A DNA stretch of 64,000 bases from Betaproteobacteria bacterium (GTDB taxonomy: Bacteria > Pseudomonadota > Gammaproteobacteria > Burkholderiales > Burkholderiaceae_D): positions 1-64,000 of the forward strand of contig JABDED010000002.1 in assembly GCA_013287275.1 (NCBI GenBank), written 5' to 3'. Both the position numbers and the translations under genes were made by a program. The notes beneath the pieces are model-generated. The model saw only the letters and a program-made list of their open reading frames with translations, ran no database searches and had not been told where the DNA came from. Shown here piece after piece: positions 62,388-64,000 of this stretch (the stretch's first letter is position 1; every line of letters starts with the position of its first letter).

Positions 62388-62888
62388 TTATTCCTGCGGT
62401 TTCGGCGCCGAAGTCAGTGCTTGCATCAACGCAGGCTCCTGCAAAAGTTTGGCGATCAGCTCTTCCGCGCCGGTCTTGCCGTCCATATAGGTCAGCAGGT
62501 TGGATAACTGGCCACGCGCCTCCAGCAGCTTGTTCAGCGAGTCCACTTTGCGCGCGACAGCTGCCGGCGTAAAGTCGTCCATGCTTTCAAACGTGATGTC
62601 AACTGCCATATTGCCTTCGCCGGTCAGCGTGTTGGGAACTTGCACTGCGACCCTGGGCTTCATCGATTTCAAACGTTCGTCGAAATTGTCGACGTCGATT
62701 TCAAGGAATTTGCGATCGGCCACAGGCGCCAGCGGATCGACAGGCTTACCAGACAGGTCGGCGAAAACACCCATCACGAACGGCAATTGCACCGTTTTTT
62801 CGGCGCCGTAGACTTCGACGTCATATTCGATCTGGACCCGGGGTGCCCGATTACGGGCGATGAACTTTTGACTGCTTTCTTTGGCCAC
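62388..62888 (-). CDS. tssB: T6SS contractile sheath small subunit TssB, probable GTG start
   Basis: VAKESSQKFIARNRAPRVQIEYDVEVYG; AGGAGGT SD before GTG. Confidence 0.95.
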   Translation of the reverse strand: MAKESSQKFIARNRAPRVQIEYDVEVYGAEKTVQLPFVMGVFADLSGKPVDPLAPVADRKFLEIDVDNFDERLKSMKPRVAVQVPNTLTGEGNMAVDITFESMDDFTPAAVARKVDSLNKLLEARGQLSNLLTYMDGKTGAEELIAKLLQEPALMQALTSAPKPQE

Positions 62889-62905
62889 GACACATACCTC
62901 CTGAG

Positions 62906-62917
62906 GTAAATATTTAC
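62906..62917. promoter_or_regulatory. 12-bp palindrome GTAAATATTTAC just upstream of the tssB SD
   Basis: Direct sequence in the tssA-tssB gap. Confidence 0.35.
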
Positions 62918-62975
62918 TACGAGGATCTTCCAGCACTACATCCGGCAACGGCCTGGGCCGCTGCCGAATATTGCG

Positions 62976-64000
62976 CTAGCTTTCGCTTTGGGTACCACTA
63001 ATGTTATGGATCTGGTTCAAGCCATCCGGTGCCAGGTCTTGCAAAATCTCCATGAAACTCTTGTCGACCAGCCTCTGTGCACGCGACAGCAGCAGCGGGA
63101 TAGGGCTGGACGGCTCATTCCTGGCGTAGTAGGCACAAATTTTCCCCAGCATGCGCACCACGTCATCGCGGCTGTTGACCTCGCCTGTAATCGGCACCGG
63201 TGCTGCAGAACCGCCGGTTGCCGCGCCGCCGGCAGTTGCAGCCTCGCCGGGCTGCTCCTCTGCCTGCGATGCAGGAGCGACGCGTTCGCGGACAAAATCG
63301 CGGGCCCGTTTCAGCAGCTTGGTCAGCGGGCTCAGATCGAGCGCCTGGGCGACGCCGACCTTGTCGGTCAGGATGGATTCTATACGGGCATTGCTTTGAT
63401 AGGCTTGCTCCAGCGCATCCAGGGTGTTTTTGGACATGTCGGCATCGGCGTCGAGGAAAGCGGCGTCAATCACGCCCAGCGCAACCTTCTCTTCGCCTTC
63501 GGGCAATTCGCTTTCGCCAGTGGCAATGTCGATTTCTTTCAGGCTGAAACGGCCATGGGCGCGCGAAGCGACCAGCGCGGCTTCGCGGAAATCGCGCAGC
63601 ATGGTGCCGGATTCGCACAGCGCCGACAGGGTATTGACCCGCAGCATGGGATCCAGCCCATCGTCCGGATCAAGCTGCGGATGTACGGTATCCCAGCGCT
63701 GCTCCAGCAGTTTTTCTATCAGCAGCAAGCCGGCAGCCAGCCCGCTGACGCCCTGCAGTTTCAGCAATGCGCGGACCAGCGGCACCGCTACGCGCAAATC
63801 CTGGCTACGGGCAATCAAGTCCAGCGCAAGTGTTTTGACCTGTTTCCAGTCGGGAGGTACTTCGGGAGTAATGGTGCCGCCGTACTGGACTTCCGGCTTG
63901 CCTTTGGCAGCCTGCTCCAGCTCAAGAAAAGCGGGATCGTATTCAAGATTGGGGCCGGATGCTTCTTCCGCAGAAATTTCCTGCAGGAACTTGTCTATGT
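62976..64000 (-). CDS. tssA: T6SS protein TssA (ImpA_N), truncated by the window edge
   Basis: Frame stays open to 64000 (IDKFLQEISAEEASGPNLEYDPAFLELEQAAKGKPEVQYGGTITPEVPPDWKQV...). Confidence 0.93.
   Translation of the reverse strand, partial: IDKFLQEISAEEASGPNLEYDPAFLELEQAAKGKPEVQYGGTITPEVPPDWKQVKTLALDLIARSQDLRVAVPLVRALLKLQGVSGLAAGLLLIEKLLEQRWDTVHPQLDPDDGLDPMLRVNTLSALCESGTMLRDFREAALVASRAHGRFSLKEIDIATGESELPEGEEKVALGVIDAAFLDADADMSKNTLDALEQAYQSNARIESILTDKVGVAQALDLSPLTKLLKRARDFVRERVAPASQAEEQPGEAATAGGAATGGSAAPVPITGEVNSRDDVVRMLGKICAYYARNEPSSPIPLLLSRAQRLVDKSFMEILQDLAPDGLNQIHNISGTQSES

Overview
GC-rich window whose gene content looks like a Burkholderiales-type betaproteobacterium; taxonomy is inferred, not tested. 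It can be read in four blocks. (1) ~0.1-5 kb: a selenocysteine tRNA (selC), then a BDSF/DSF quorum-sensing locus with an RpfR-like PAS-GGDEF-EAL receptor convergent to an RpfF-like synthase. The synthase is tightly coupled to a membrane fatty-acid desaturase. (2) ~5-10.2 kb: a compact operon joining a periplasmic molybdopterin hydroxylase (IorAB-like) to soxXYZA, with no soxB or soxCD in the window. (3) ~10.5-24.7 kb: mostly metabolic genes: a TolB-propeller/amidohydrolase fusion, HDOD, YdcF, a beta-helix (PL6-like) protein, a TonB receptor, CreA, an APC permease and an amidohydrolase. (4) ~25-64 kb: a four-gene operon with 4-nt overlaps (sensor protein, sensor-HAMP-MFS fusion, lone ABC substrate-binding protein, GNAT), abutting a large T6SS locus. 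The T6SS locus contains tssA(partial)-B-C-hcp-tagJ-E-F-G-H, vgrG, a PAAR-like DUF4280 protein, tssK-L-M, tagF, FHA/TagH, two Ser/Thr kinases and a PP2C phosphatase, plus a FecR protein, a haem-type HAMP sensor, a TPR-methyltransferase and candidate effector genes. The best candidates for an undescribed system are the sensor/MFS-fusion operon, the Mo-hydroxylase/SoxXYZA operon and the RpfF-desaturase pair. Helically phased or inverted TTTACA elements recur in T6SS intergenic gaps. I found no CRISPR array, rRNA, transposase or integrase, and recognised no conventional DNA-binding regulator gene. All calls are from reading the sequence and motifs; no database search was run.
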